Assembly (NCBI RefSeq): GCF_019976755.1
Contig: NZ_AP023441.1
Coordinates: 2,167,501 to 2,231,500, forward strand
Length of the DNA stretch: 64,000 nucleotides
DNA from: Nostoc sp. MS1
Lineage (GTDB): Bacteria; Cyanobacteriota; Cyanobacteriia; Cyanobacteriales; Nostocaceae
Reading direction: 5' to 3'
Below are positions 1 to 9,759 of this stretch, in pieces (within the stretch, counting starts at the first letter, position 1; each line of letters opens with the position of its first letter). The translations under genes were made by a program, and so were the position numbers. The notes under the pieces are model-generated. The model did no database searches. It saw only the letters and a program-made list of their open reading frames with translations, and had not been told where the DNA came from.

Positions 1-1360
1 GCAAATAAACCTTATCCTTCTCCATTTGATCAATCTGCATTGCCACTTCCACCACTGCTTGTTGCAGTTGGGGTTGGCGCTGGGAAGCCCTTTGCAGCTG
101 ATTTTCTGTAGCTTGTAGCTGTTCAAGGCGTGCAACTAAACCCGCGTGAACCCGATCTAAATGGCTTTGCAAATTTTGACGCTGTTGTAATAAGGGCGAA
201 ACCTGCATTTGCAACTCATCAAGATGAGCTAAATGGCGACGGGCGGCTGTAAGTTGGGATAGTGCTGCTTCTATTTCCCCTGATTTACTTAGGGTGTGTT
301 GAATTTCTTGTTCTTGCTGTTGTAAAGCTTCCAGTTGTCCTTGGACTTGTTGGAGTTGCCTTTCTAGTTCGTGAATTTGCTTGGTTAACCGTTGCTGCTT
401 TTGTTGGCGTAGGGATGTAGCGCGGGTGTGTTCCTCAAATTTGGCAGCATAGGCTTCTTCTTGAGCTTGCAGGCTTTGGTAATGGCTATAACCGTTGGTA
501 ATCTCCGCTTCGCGCTGCAAGATAGCTTCTAACTCTGCCAACTGCGTTCTTGCGGCTGACTGTTCTTGCTGGAGGCGATCGCAATCTTGGGTAAGATTTT
601 GGTATTGTTGCCTAACAAAATTTAGTTGCTGTTCGGTATTTTGTCTTTGGTGTTGAATCACCTGCAAACTTTGCAATTTAATTGTCTCAAAGGCTTGCAC
701 CTGTTGCAGTTGATTAATTTGAACTTCTAATTCTGTCCTTTGAGCTTTGGTGTTTTCCCGTTGTTTAAGTTGCGTCTTAATCGACTCCAAAGAACGATCT
801 AATTCTTCCGCCCTAATCTTAAATTGGCGTGATGACTCCTTGGCTCTTTCCTCCAATTCATCATATTGATTGAGTTTTAATAACTCCGCCAAAATCTCTT
901 TACGTTCGCTGGGGCGTTTGAGCATAAATTCATCCGCCCGCCCTTGACGGAGGTAGGCAGAGTTAATAAAAGTATCGTAATCGAGCTTGATATGTTCTAA
1001 TATCAAATCCTGAGTAGCTCGGACACCTTTACCAGTAATTGCTCGAAACCCAGAAGGTGTTTCGATTTGAAATTCTAGAACCCCGGAAGCACCCCGCACC
1101 CTTGAGCGAATTACACGATATTTTTGCTGATTATTTTGAAAAGTAAAATCAACTCTCACCTCTTTAGCACCAGCATGAATTACATCATCTTCAGCCGCCG
1201 CCCGACTTTCACCCCACAAAGCCCAAGTAATAGCTTCGAGGAGAGATGATTTACCGGCTCCATTAGAACCACAAATACAAGCCGTATGCAAACCACGAAA
1301 ATCTACAGTTGCATCACGGTAACTCAGAAAGTTTTTAAGAACAAGTTGTACTGGGATCAT
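1..1360 (-). CDS. sbcC: Exonuclease subunit SbcC, N-terminal part (runs off the window)
   Basis: SMC-like ATPase of the SbcCD nuclease, which processes hairpins and DNA ends. I translated it directly: it starts with ATG at 1360 (MIPVQLVLKNFLSYRDATVD) and stays open to the left edge, so the C-terminal half, with Walker B, lies outside the window. The Walker A motif GSNGAGKS is at residues 31-38. It is followed by the family's strand-rich region and then, from about residue 190, a long Gln/Glu/Leu-rich coiled coil. The partner sbcD is not in the window. It is divergent from the kinase at 1727, with 366 bases between them. SbcC and cyanobacterial Rad50-like annotations overlap, but the N-terminus fits SbcC well. 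Confidence 0.88.
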   Translation of the reverse strand, partial: MIPVQLVLKNFLSYRDATVDFRGLHTACICGSNGAGKSSLLEAITWALWGESRAAAEDDVIHAGAKEVRVDFTFQNNQQKYRVIRSRVRGASGVLEFQIETPSGFRAITGKGVRATQDLILEHIKLDYDTFINSAYLRQGRADEFMLKRPSERKEILAELLKLNQYDELEERAKESSRQFKIRAEELDRSLESIKTQLKQRENTKAQRTELEVQINQLQQVQAFETIKLQSLQVIQHQRQNTEQQLNFVRQQYQNLTQDCDRLQQEQSAARTQLAELEAILQREAEITNGYSHYQSLQAQEEAYAAKFEEHTRATSLRQQKQQRLTKQIHELERQLQQVQGQLEALQQQEQEIQHTLSKSGEIEAALSQLTAARRHLAHLDELQMQVSPLLQQRQNLQSHLDRVHAGLVARLEQLQATENQLQRASQRQPQLQQAVVEVAMQIDQMEKDKVYL

Positions 1361-1726
1361 TGAGGCTATAGCGCCACATCTACATAAATTGTTTCTTAAC
1401 AAGCAGTACAGATGCACTGTATGTTAGTTTAACTAGGTAAATATCAGGTTTCTAGTGTTAAAGTCAGTAAATTTACGAAAATTAACAATATGAGAAATCT
1501 GTTTTCTCTAATTAGGTAAAATATGAAAATCCAGTTTTAATGAAGGAAAAGATTTTTGAATAGTTAATTTTGAAATCAGTGCAATATCAAAAATTGTTGC
1601 AACCAAACAAAAACTTTTCCCATTACCCACTTCTCTAAAACCCCCTACCCCAAATTTTAGAGAGACTGATACATTATGAAATTAAGCATTTAAGCAACCT
1701 AGATTTTTACTTACCCTGGCGAGTCT
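1361..1726. other. Intergenic region between divergent sbcC and the hybrid kinase
   Basis: AT-rich 366-base spacer that must hold the promoters of both divergent genes. No ORF, RNA gene or clear operator seen. The run from about 1615 to 1665 is pyrimidine-rich, with CCC/CTAAA-type words. No convincing -35/-10 pair could be assigned by eye. Confidence 0.5.
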
Positions 1727-4700
1727 ATGCTGTCTCACAAAAGACTGATTGTGTTCACTTTGGCTTGGCTAGTACTGGCGGTGATTGGATTTGTCGCCTT
1801 ATACCAGGGTAAATCTTGTATTTCTTGGTTCCCTGTATCTAGATGGGCGATCGCTTTAACTCTTTGGCTAGAATTAATCGGGATCATTTTAGCGGGTATA
1901 GTTTTACTCATCAAAACTATAAGAGCAAATAATAACTGGACTTCTTTGATCGATTTAAGCCGAGTTAACCGTTCAATGACTGCCACCAACCAACAATTAC
2001 AGGAAAGTGAAGGAAGTTTTCGCACGGCTGTAGGAAATATTTTAGATTGCTTTGGTGTTTACTCTGCCATCCGCGATCGCTCTGGGCAAATTGTCGATTT
2101 TCGCATCGAGTATGTTAACACTGCTGCCTGTGCCTGTAACGGCTGGACTTATGAAGCACAAATTGGTAAGGGACTGTGTGAAATCCTCCCCAACCATAAA
2201 GAATCCGGGCTATTTGCCGAATACTGTCAAGTGGTAGAGACTGGGCAAACTCTAGTAAAAGAAGAACTAATTTACGAAGATAATTACAACTCTCAACGTT
2301 TAGCGCGAGTTTTTAATATTCGGGCTGCTAAATATCAAGATGGCTTTGTAGTAAATTGGCAGGATGTAACTGAACGTCATCAAGCCCAAGAAACACTGCG
2401 TCGTCACCAGCAAGAGTTAGCCACATTAGTAGACAATGTTCCCGATGTCATCACACGCTTTGATACTAATTTACGCTACATCTACGCTAACTCTGTCCAT
2501 GAAAGAATTACTGGCTTAAAGTCCGAAGCATTGATTGGTAAAACGCTGTCGGAAGTTTGGGGAGGTGAAGCCCTGGCTCCTCAATGGCAAGCGGTTCTAC
2601 AAGAAGCCATCCGTACAGGGCAAAAACAAACCAGTGAATTTAGTTTCCCAGGAAACGATGGCATCAACCACTTTTACCAAATTCAACTTGTGCCAGAGTT
2701 TTCTTTGGAAGGCTCAGTTGCTTCTGTATTGACAGTCACCCGCGACATAACGAACGTTAAACAGACACAAGCAGCACTGCAAACTAATCAGGAACTAACC
2801 CGCACAGTTCTAGAAAACTTTCCTAATGGTGGTGTTTTTCTATTTGACGAGAACTTACGCTACATCCTGGTAGCAGGTCAAGGATTGGCAATGGTAGGAA
2901 TGAACAAAGCAGACTTGGAAGGTAAAACTATTTGGGAAGCACTACCTCCAGAAACTAGCAATACTCTTGAGCAACCCTATCGCCAAGCTTTATTAGGACA
3001 GGATTCCCATTTTGAAGTGACCTATGACAATCATACTTATGATGTTCATGTTCTGCCTGTGAGGAACGAACATGGTCAAATTTTTGCTGGCATGGCAATT
3101 ACTCAGGATATTACGGAACGCAAGCAAGTAGAAGTAAGATTACGACAGAAACGAGAAAGATTATATCTAGCACAATTAGCAGCAAAAATTGGTACTTTTG
3201 AATGGAATATTCAGACTAATACGAATATTTGGTCAAATGAATTAGAAGCACTCTACGGTTTACAGCCTGGAGAGTTCGGAGAAACTTATGAAGAATGGAC
3301 GAGGTGGGTACATCCCGAAGATTTAGCCCAGGCGGAAGCAAGTGTAGCTAATGCTTTAAAAACAGGTGAGATGTTCACTGACTGGCGAGTGATTTGGAAA
3401 GATGGCAGTGTTCGCTGGCTTAATGCGAGAGCGCAGGTATTCTATGATGAGGAGGGTAAGCCCTTACGCATGATAGGAATTAATGTTGATGTCACTGAAC
3501 AGCAAGCAGTTTTGCGTGAACAAAAATCTGCCCAAGCTGCTTTAAAAGAAAGTGAAGAACGCTTGCGTTTAGCCTTGAAAGCCGTCAATCAAGGACTTTA
3601 TGATTTAAACATTCAAACTGGGGATGCAGTAGTTAGTCCAGAATACGCCCAGATGTTAGGATATGACCCCGATGAGTTCCAAGAAACAAATCTGGCGTGG
3701 CGCGATCGCCTGCATCCTGATGACAGAGAATTAGTGTATCGGGTTTACGAAGAATATGTTGCTGGCAAAACCGACGAGTATAGAGTAGAATTCAGACAAC
3801 GCACCAAATCCGGCGATTGGTTATGGATTCTCTCCATTGGTAAAATAGTCGCTTGGGATGAGCAAGGTAATCCCCTGCGAATGCTGGGTACGCACACAGA
3901 TATTACTAAGCGTAAGCAATCTGAAGTAGCCCTACAAGATGCCCTGCAATTGTTAAATCTCCACATAGATACTACCCCCTTGGCCGTGGTGCAATGGGAT
4001 TGTCATCTGTGCGTTACCCGTTGGTCATCGGCGGCGGAAAAAATCTTTGGTTGGCAAGCAGAGGAGGTGTTAGGAAAGTACATCCACGACCTACACATGG
4101 TTTATGAGGAAGATATAGCAGTTGTTGCCCAAGTAAGCGATCGCCTCCTCAGTGGTCAAGAAGCGCAAATTATCCAATATAATCGCAACTATACCAAAGA
4201 TGGCAAAGTAATTGATTGTGAATGGTACAACTCCACCATCAATGATGAGGGTGGTAGTGTAACTTCTGTACTTTCACTAGTTTTAGATGTAACTGAACGT
4301 ACTAAAGCCGAACAAGCAATATGTGAAAGTGAATTAAAATTCCGCACCCTTGCCGACATTATGCCGCAGATGGTTTGGATTACCAGACCAGATGGTTATA
4401 ATGAATATTTCAATCAACGTTGGTACGACTACACAGGCAAGACACTAGCACAAAGCAAAGGCGAAGGCTGGCAAAGTATTTTACATCCTGATGATTTGGC
4501 GCGTACCATTACTGTATGGCAAAATAGCCTACAAACTGGAAACAGTTATAATATAGAATATCGCTTACGTCGTAACGATGGTGAATACCGTTGGCATTTA
4601 GGAAAAGCCTTACCCTTACATGAGGAAGACGGTAAAATTGTCAATTGGTTTGGTTCCTGCACCGATATTCATGACCAAAAATTGGTAATTGAAGAACGGG

Positions 4701-5941
4701 CGCAAGCATTAGAGCGAGAACGGGCGGCACGAATAGAACTAGAAAGAGCCAGCCGGATGAAAGATGAGTTTTTGGCGATAGTATCCCACGAATTGCGATC
4801 GCCCCTCAACGGTATTTTAGGCTGGTCGCGCCTACTCCGCACCCGTAAACTACCACCAGACAAAATTGAGCAAGCATTAGAATCGATTGAGCGCAACGCC
4901 CAAGCCCAAACTCAGTTAATTGAAGACTTACTCGACATCTCTCGGATTATTCGCGGTAACATTCGCCTAAATCTCTGTCCCACCAGCTTAATTCCTGTAA
5001 TTCAAGCAGCCTTAGACACAGTTAGACCTGTTGCTAATAGTAAATCAATTTTCATTGACTCTCAACTTGATGTTGATGTCAAAGTTTCAGGTGATCCAGA
5101 ACGCCTACAGCAAATCGTTTGGAATCTCCTTTCTAACGCTGTTAAGTTCACTCCAGAAGGTGGACGAGTAGAAATCCGTCTAGAACAAACGGAAACTACT
5201 GTACAGATTCAGGTAATTGATACAGGCAAAGGTATTAGCCCTGAGTTTCTAGCCTATGTATTTGAACGTTTCCGCCAAGCAGACTCCACCACAACCAGAA
5301 ATCAAGGAGGGCTGGGTTTAGGTTTAGCGATCGTGCGTAATTTAGTTGAAGTGCATAATGGTACAGTTTGCGTCGCCAGCGAAGGAGAAGGAAAAGGCGC
5401 AACATTTACAGTCGAGTTGCCAATTTTACCAACTTCCTTCAACATCACCGCAGAACAAATACTAATTCAACGGCAGACAGCCTGGGATACCAACATCCAA
5501 ATCACCGGACTAAAAATTTTAGTAGTTGATGACGAGCCAGATACTAGGGAATTTATCCAAACCGCCTTAGAACAATACGGTGCAACCGTCACCACAGCCG
5601 CCTCCGCCCGTGAAGCTTTAGAACTATTGCCAATATTCAAACCTGACGTACTGTTAAGTGATATTGGTATGCCAGGTGAAGATGGTTATTCCCTAATTCG
5701 CACAATTAGAAGCCTACCACCAGAACAAGGCGGAAACGTCCCAGCCGCCTCCCTCACAGCCTACGCCAGACAAAGCGATCGCCTCCAAGCTCTAAGCGCC
5801 GGCTTTCAAATTCACATTCCCAAACCCATTGAGCCAATCCAGTTACTTAAGATTGTCGCCAGTCTGGCAGGGAGTAGGGAGTGGGGAGTGGGGGGAGATG
5901 AGGGAGATGAGGGAGATGGGGAAGCGAAGGAGAAAAAATAA
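1727..5941 (+). CDS. Multi-PAS hybrid sensor histidine kinase with C-terminal receiver
   Basis: Membrane sensor kinase of 1404 aa. Two hydrophobic helices lie at about residues 8-27 and 40-63. About seven PAS/PAC units follow (roughly 95-215, 229-345, 355-470, 480-600, 608-735, 740-865, 868-990), several ending in the typical DITERK-like exit. The HisKA domain has the phosphoacceptor His at 1021 (IVSHELRSPLNGILGW). The HATPase domain shows NLLSNAVKFTPEGG, DTGKGI and GLGLGLA boxes. The receiver domain carries its phosphoacceptor Asp at 1312 (LLSDIGMPGEDG) and the conserved Lys in IPKPIEP. The last ~22 residues, rich in Gly/Glu/Asp/Lys, are encoded by an intergenic-type purine repeat and are probably not part of the receiver fold. 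ATG chosen at 1727. Ligand unknown. No response regulator gene is adjacent. Confidence 0.9.
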   Translation: MLSHKRLIVFTLAWLVLAVIGFVALYQGKSCISWFPVSRWAIALTLWLELIGIILAGIVLLIKTIRANNNWTSLIDLSRVNRSMTATNQQLQESEGSFRTAVGNILDCFGVYSAIRDRSGQIVDFRIEYVNTAACACNGWTYEAQIGKGLCEILPNHKESGLFAEYCQVVETGQTLVKEELIYEDNYNSQRLARVFNIRAAKYQDGFVVNWQDVTERHQAQETLRRHQQELATLVDNVPDVITRFDTNLRYIYANSVHERITGLKSEALIGKTLSEVWGGEALAPQWQAVLQEAIRTGQKQTSEFSFPGNDGINHFYQIQLVPEFSLEGSVASVLTVTRDITNVKQTQAALQTNQELTRTVLENFPNGGVFLFDENLRYILVAGQGLAMVGMNKADLEGKTIWEALPPETSNTLEQPYRQALLGQDSHFEVTYDNHTYDVHVLPVRNEHGQIFAGMAITQDITERKQVEVRLRQKRERLYLAQLAAKIGTFEWNIQTNTNIWSNELEALYGLQPGEFGETYEEWTRWVHPEDLAQAEASVANALKTGEMFTDWRVIWKDGSVRWLNARAQVFYDEEGKPLRMIGINVDVTEQQAVLREQKSAQAALKESEERLRLALKAVNQGLYDLNIQTGDAVVSPEYAQMLGYDPDEFQETNLAWRDRLHPDDRELVYRVYEEYVAGKTDEYRVEFRQRTKSGDWLWILSIGKIVAWDEQGNPLRMLGTHTDITKRKQSEVALQDALQLLNLHIDTTPLAVVQWDCHLCVTRWSSAAEKIFGWQAEEVLGKYIHDLHMVYEEDIAVVAQVSDRLLSGQEAQIIQYNRNYTKDGKVIDCEWYNSTINDEGGSVTSVLSLVLDVTERTKAEQAICESELKFRTLADIMPQMVWITRPDGYNEYFNQRWYDYTGKTLAQSKGEGWQSILHPDDLARTITVWQNSLQTGNSYNIEYRLRRNDGEYRWHLGKALPLHEEDGKIVNWFGSCTDIHDQKLVIEERAQALERERAARIELERASRMKDEFLAIVSHELRSPLNGILGWSRLLRTRKLPPDKIEQALESIERNAQAQTQLIEDLLDISRIIRGNIRLNLCPTSLIPVIQAALDTVRPVANSKSIFIDSQLDVDVKVSGDPERLQQIVWNLLSNAVKFTPEGGRVEIRLEQTETTVQIQVIDTGKGISPEFLAYVFERFRQADSTTTRNQGGLGLGLAIVRNLVEVHNGTVCVASEGEGKGATFTVELPILPTSFNITAEQILIQRQTAWDTNIQITGLKILVVDDEPDTREFIQTALEQYGATVTTAASAREALELLPIFKPDVLLSDIGMPGEDGYSLIRTIRSLPPEQGGNVPAASLTAYARQSDRLQALSAGFQIHIPKPIEPIQLLKIVASLAGSREWGVGGDEGDEGDGEAKEKK

Positions 5942-5986
5942 TAACTATGGACTATGGACTAATGACTAATAACTAATGACCAATAA
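5872..5986. repeat. Purine-rich short tandem repeat followed by TAATGAC-type heptamers
   Basis: Bases 5872-5940 are built from GGGAGTA/GGGAGTGG and GAGATGAGG units and encode the C-terminal tail of the preceding kinase. From about 5944 the sequence changes to degenerate heptamers (ACTATGG, ACTAATG, ACTAATA). Both types recur elsewhere in the window (22946, 31777, 43300, 54783, 58551, 61640). This matches the short tandemly repeated sequences known from heterocystous cyanobacteria. Confidence 0.85.
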
Positions 5987-6078
5987 AATATACCCATAGG
6001 CAGGTCTCAACAAAGTAAGAAACAATATCAGTAAAACATCGTCAAGAAATCTATAATTGCTGAGAACCCAAAAATATT

Positions 6079-6774
6079 ATGACTAACTTAAATCGTTGGA
6101 AATCTGGAGCCGCCGCCCTTGTAGCATTAACAGTTACTACAAGTACTGTAACCCCTATGATTGCTTTTGCACCGGCAGCTAATGCGCAACTTCTTAATCA
6201 AAACCGGAGAGTTTCTATTCCTGCCGGCGTGAGTTTTCCTGTTACTTATGAGAAAGATCAAGTAGTTGTTAGCCGTGGTGAAACTGTATCTTTAACCTTG
6301 AAGATCGCTAACAATATTGTCGATAACAGTAGAAGAGTTTTAATTCCTGCTGGTACTGAAGTTGTGGGACAACTAGAGCCTGTATATTACAACGGTGGTT
6401 ACTCACAAGATAGAAACGACCAAAATGATGTTAGAGGTGTAAGATTCGTAGCCAGAGAATTAGTTTATCCTTCCGGTAACAGACAATCAATTGATGCCAG
6501 TTCTCAAACTATCACCAGAGTAGAAAAAATTAGAAAAAATGATTCTGGTAAAATATTAACTGATGCTGCTATTGGTGCAGGTGCGGCTACTGCAATTTCT
6601 TTACTTACAGGTAATCGGAGAATTGAAGTTTTAGAACCTGTAGGTGGTGCAGCAGCAGGTGCTTTAGCTAGTGTATTACTGCGTAAAAAAGAAGTTGAGG
6701 TATTTGTAGTTAGACCACAACAAGATTTACGTTTGGCTCTAAATTCTAATTTGACAGTGGATACTTTCCGCTAA
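6079..6774 (+). CDS. Exported protein of unknown function
   Basis: 231 aa. The N-terminal signal peptide has a basic start, a hydrophobic Ala/Val/Thr core and a likely cleavage after ANAQ (about residue 37). The mature part contains two short beta-rich segments with 'IPAG' turns (RVSIPAGVSF, RVLIPAGTEV) and a Gly/Ala-rich hydrophobic stretch near residues 155-200. The alternation of beta segments and 'IPAGTEVVGQ' is faintly like the VirB10/TrbI C-terminal fold, but I would not name it on that basis. It is cell-envelope or periplasmic by inference. The gene stands alone, 137 bases after the kinase. Confidence 0.7.
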   Translation: MTNLNRWKSGAAALVALTVTTSTVTPMIAFAPAANAQLLNQNRRVSIPAGVSFPVTYEKDQVVVSRGETVSLTLKIANNIVDNSRRVLIPAGTEVVGQLEPVYYNGGYSQDRNDQNDVRGVRFVARELVYPSGNRQSIDASSQTITRVEKIRKNDSGKILTDAAIGAGAATAISLLTGNRRIEVLEPVGGAAAGALASVLLRKKEVEVFVVRPQQDLRLALNSNLTVDTFR

Positions 6775-6877
6775 TCATCCGCTCTAAAATTTGATTGTGA
6801 GTTTAATTATCTATATCTAGGCGATCGCACTGAAACTATATCTAAGCGATCGCTTAATTTTTGTCCAAAAAAGACGC

Positions 6878-6910
6878 AAATCCCCGACTTCGCAAAAAAG
6901 TTGGGGATTT
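6878..6910. terminator. Hairpin between convergent genes
   Basis: Arms AAATCCCCGACTT (6878-6890) and AAGTTGGGGATTT (6898-6910) are complementary except for a G-T pair. It lies between the ends of the convergent genes at 6774 and 6932. A likely bidirectional terminator, although the T-runs are short. Confidence 0.6.
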
Positions 6911-6931
6911 AATACGATTAACATATACAGA

Positions 6932-7543
6932 CTAACGATTTCGCAGTTCTGTTTCTAATTTGTCTAAGTCGGATTTCAGTAAAACAGTCATTTGTCCGGT
7001 GAAAGCTTTACCCCCTCGTGGTTGGGCAACTTCCAGCCAATAAGCATAGCGATCGCCCACTCTTACTTCTCCCTTCAAAGCTTCTCTAATGGGAGTTTTA
7101 GCCATCCGTGCTGAGTTAATTGCACTTTCGTCAGGATATTCATAAAGCACTTGGGCGCGTTTAAAGTCTTGATAAATATCCAAACCATAAATTATGCGCA
7201 AGGATTCTTGTAGACGCTCCAATGTCATACCATTGATGGCATCGTACATGGCAATGCGTTCACTACGAATTACACTCCTATCTTTGGTAAAAGCTACTCT
7301 ACCTGGGGGTAATACAGAAGCTTGAAATGTAAATCGCTGGGCTGCTGTATCACTTTTCTGTACAAACAATTTCTCTCCTGCTCTGGGACGGAGAGTGGGA
7401 TGAGCTTTAATCCAAGTACCAACTTCCTCTGTACTTTGTCCTGGTAACGCATCAGCTTGGGAGTTAGTCAACATTCCCACGCCCAGCCAGGAAATCAGAG
7501 AAAAGGGCAAAATTAAAAGGTTAAGCCGAAATTTTTTGAGCAT
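6932..7543 (-). CDS. Exported protein of unknown function
   Basis: 203 aa with a signal peptide (basic MLKKFR, hydrophobic core, Ala-rich cleavage region near residue 32). The mature part is soluble, mixed alpha/beta, and contains 'TWIKAHPTLRPR' and 'YGLDIYQDFKRAQVLYEYP'. No known domain recognised. It resembles lineage-restricted cyanobacterial periplasmic proteins. The IS element begins 100 bases upstream of its start, so its promoter may lie between 7544 and 7643 or be influenced by the IS. Confidence 0.7.
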   Translation of the reverse strand: MLKKFRLNLLILPFSLISWLGVGMLTNSQADALPGQSTEEVGTWIKAHPTLRPRAGEKLFVQKSDTAAQRFTFQASVLPPGRVAFTKDRSVIRSERIAMYDAINGMTLERLQESLRIIYGLDIYQDFKRAQVLYEYPDESAINSARMAKTPIREALKGEVRVGDRYAYWLEVAQPRGGKAFTGQMTVLLKSDLDKLETELRNR

Positions 7544-7643
7544 TTTCCTATTGAGAACTCATAAGCAATTTCGCCACTGTGCCAACACAGAGGTAAACCT
7601 AGTTTTCCCATTTAACAGAAAAATTTACTCATTAAGTTTAAAT

Positions 7644-9318
7644 AGGGCTTGCTGAAAAAGTCATTTCAAAGGAAGAGAAAAATTGATTAAGTAGTCAGTC
7701 CAGAAAAAAGATAAGTTTTTGTTGTTTAAGGTTTAATGAAATATCAGTTTCGATAATAGAAGAAGTAAAAAAAGACTCAGTTTTGAAAAATAGGCAAAAA
7801 AATACACAAAAAAGCCGTAATAGCAGAGTAGAAAGATTCATAACTAAAAAAGTTATGGCAATAGCGGTGAAAGAAGTATGAGGAAGTTTAGCCATAACTC
7901 TACCAAGGCTAAATCTTCGTTTACCTTGTCCAAACTTGCCCTCAATACAATTACGAATCCTTTCGTCATAAGCGGCTTGTTTCTTCTTTTCAGGGCTGAC
8001 ATTTTGGGGGGGTCTACCTAGTGGTGGGCCACTAATTCTAATTCCCCTTTCTTGACACCAAGCTCGATTCTCCCTCGTCCGATAAATCTTATCAACATGA
8101 ACTGATTCAGGATAATATCCGGTGTAGTTTTTGTATGCTTCTACTTGTGATTTTAAGTCTCCTGATTCGTTAAAGTTGTCCCAACTAATATGGTCTAAAA
8201 ATACATAGCCATCATAGTAACTAGCTGAAAACTTAGCCCCAAACTCTACTGTTCTCCCGGCTTTACCTCGGATAATCGGACGAATGTGTGGTTGGTTTAA
8301 ACTGACAATGCGGTCTTGTATACTAATTTTTTGATTTTCATATAACCATAACTGTTGACGATAAACTTCTGCTACTACTAGCAACATCTTATATTGACTG
8401 TTGCTCAGTTTTAATAGTGACGCACCTAAATTTATTAGCTGCTGAATATGAGTTAAATTTCTGTTGATATATTGCAGTTGCTTTCTGATAGCTTTCCTTC
8501 TTTCTTTAACTGTTGGTTTTCTTTTCTTGGCTACTGCTAAATAATCCTTTCTTGCTTTGTTTCTGTAGGTTCTTGGTTTGTTGATATTTCTTACTAATAA
8601 GGACTTATATAATGTATCTATGATTGTTTCTGTTTGCTTTCTGGCTTGATTTAATAATCCTAAATCTGTCGGATAACTTATGTCTGCTGGCGCACAACTA
8701 GCATCTAATATTAATTTTCCTCTATTGGCTGGCTTACTTTTTGAATCCTCGACCTCTGGCTTTTTTGCTCTTACTTCTACCTCCTGTTTATTTTCTAACA
8801 TCTTCCTGACTATTTCTTGATTGATTTTATTGACTAATTCTATATCTATCCTTTCTCTAAAATGAACTAGCATTGACGGGTCAAATGCAGATTCATTACT
8901 ATATGCTGACATTCCTATAAAGTATTGCAGATACGGGTTCTCCCGAATTTGTTCTACTGTCTCTCTGTCACTTATTCCTAATTTTTCTTTAATTATTAAT
9001 GCTCCCAACGCCATTCTAAATGTTTTGGCTGGCGCTCCCATTCTTGCTGAAAATATTTCTGCGTACTCTGCTTCAAATTTTGACCAAGGTATCATGTTCG
9101 CCATGATTACCCATCGGTTATCTGACGCTAGTTTTCCCCCAAAGGGTAGTTCAAAGTTTTCTGCTGCTTTTTCTTGCTTTTGCGCTCTTCGATACATTTT
9201 AACGCAACTTGCTACAAGGATTTTTACTTATCTTACCCTTTTTCTTTTCACCTTATTTTTCTTTCCTGACCCTGAAACTCTTCATTCTGCTATCTTTCGC
9301 CCTTATTCAGCCAGCCCT
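7644..9318 (-). mobile_element. Complete IS (IS5/IS1182-like), copy 1, 1675 bp
   Basis: The element begins AGGGCTTGCTGAAAAAG (7644) and ends with the complement of AGGGCTGGCTGAATAAG (to 9318), giving imperfect terminal inverted repeats of about 17 bp. It is flanked by a 4-bp direct repeat AAAT (7640-7643 and 9319-9322). The single transposase gene is on the minus strand. A copy of the same length in opposite orientation occupies 47165-48839. The transposase proteins are identical and the ends match wherever compared by eye, so transposition is recent. It lies immediately upstream of the ORF at 9349. Confidence 0.93.
7695..9197 (-). CDS. IS5/IS1182-like DDE transposase (copy 1)
   Basis: 500 aa. 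The N-terminal DUF772-like region (residues about 40-130: 'GALIIKEKLGISDRETVEQ', 'FDPSMLVHFRERI') is typical of IS5/IS1182 transposases. Central part has 'LILDASCAP' (first catalytic Asp) and 'VHVDKIYRTRENRAW' (second Asp). The C-terminal region has 'IEGKFGQGKRRFSLGRVMA' with the probable catalytic Glu, and a hydrophobic end. Full-length and apparently functional; identical in sequence to the copy at 47286. Confidence 0.92.
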   Translation of the reverse strand: MYRRAQKQEKAAENFELPFGGKLASDNRWVIMANMIPWSKFEAEYAEIFSARMGAPAKTFRMALGALIIKEKLGISDRETVEQIRENPYLQYFIGMSAYSNESAFDPSMLVHFRERIDIELVNKINQEIVRKMLENKQEVEVRAKKPEVEDSKSKPANRGKLILDASCAPADISYPTDLGLLNQARKQTETIIDTLYKSLLVRNINKPRTYRNKARKDYLAVAKKRKPTVKERRKAIRKQLQYINRNLTHIQQLINLGASLLKLSNSQYKMLLVVAEVYRQQLWLYENQKISIQDRIVSLNQPHIRPIIRGKAGRTVEFGAKFSASYYDGYVFLDHISWDNFNESGDLKSQVEAYKNYTGYYPESVHVDKIYRTRENRAWCQERGIRISGPPLGRPPQNVSPEKKKQAAYDERIRNCIEGKFGQGKRRFSLGRVMAKLPHTSFTAIAITFLVMNLSTLLLRLFCVFFCLFFKTESFFTSSIIETDISLNLKQQKLIFFLD

Positions 9319-9348
9319 AAATATCAATGTTTTGCAGAAGTCATACAA

Positions 9349-9759
9349 GTGCTGGGAAAAGATTATATTTTGTGTGCTATTGCTAGTGATTTTGAAAAAG
9401 AATGGTCTATTAGTTCTAGAGATAAGGTTCATCAAACCACAGCTATTACCTACGCTTTCTTACGCCGTCCCAAGGCAATAATCATTTATAAACCTGGAGC
9501 CACCCCTCAAGAATTACTTGATTCACACTTGGAACTACGACAAAAAATGATACGTAATTTAAATATAGAATTACTACCTCTTACTTCTCTTGAAGATTAT
9601 TTTGAGGGAAGTAGAAAATATAGAATCGAGCAAAAGCAAAGACTGTGGCGTAAAAGTATAATATTTGGCATGGTAGAGATGTGGCTTTTCTCCCTAAAGT
9701 CTCCAGAGCAAAAGTATCAATGGTTTGGAGATTATGCTCGGTTAGCCAGAAAGCAATAA
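9349..9759 (+). CDS. Hypothetical protein, possibly 5'-truncated or promoter-separated by the IS
   Basis: The reading frame is open through the IS junction, but the part inside the IS (before 9319) is a shadow of the transposase. Reconstructing the site without the IS shows a TAA at 7613-7615 and no ATG in frame after it. The first plausible start is GTG at 9349, giving 136 aa. The product is charged, with 'KDYILCAIASDFEKEWSISS' and 'YFEGSRKYRIEQKQRLWRKS'. No family recognised. If GTG is right, the IS sits only 30 bases upstream and would have displaced the native promoter. If not, this is the tail of an already decayed gene. Confidence 0.5.
   Translation: MLGKDYILCAIASDFEKEWSISSRDKVHQTTAITYAFLRRPKAIIIYKPGATPQELLDSHLELRQKMIRNLNIELLPLTSLEDYFEGSRKYRIEQKQRLWRKSIIFGMVEMWLFSLKSPEQKYQWFGDYARLARKQ

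Noticed and set aside
5943..5986. CRISPR-like array from regular repeats
   Set aside because: The repeats are degenerate heptamers without unique spacers; no cas genes in the window. The same applies to the blocks at 22946, 43300 and 61640.
9025..9318. Open frame on the plus strand joined to the ORF at 9349
   Set aside because: This part lies inside IS copy 1 and is the reverse-strand shadow of its transposase; the identical frame appears in the other copy (47165-47458).
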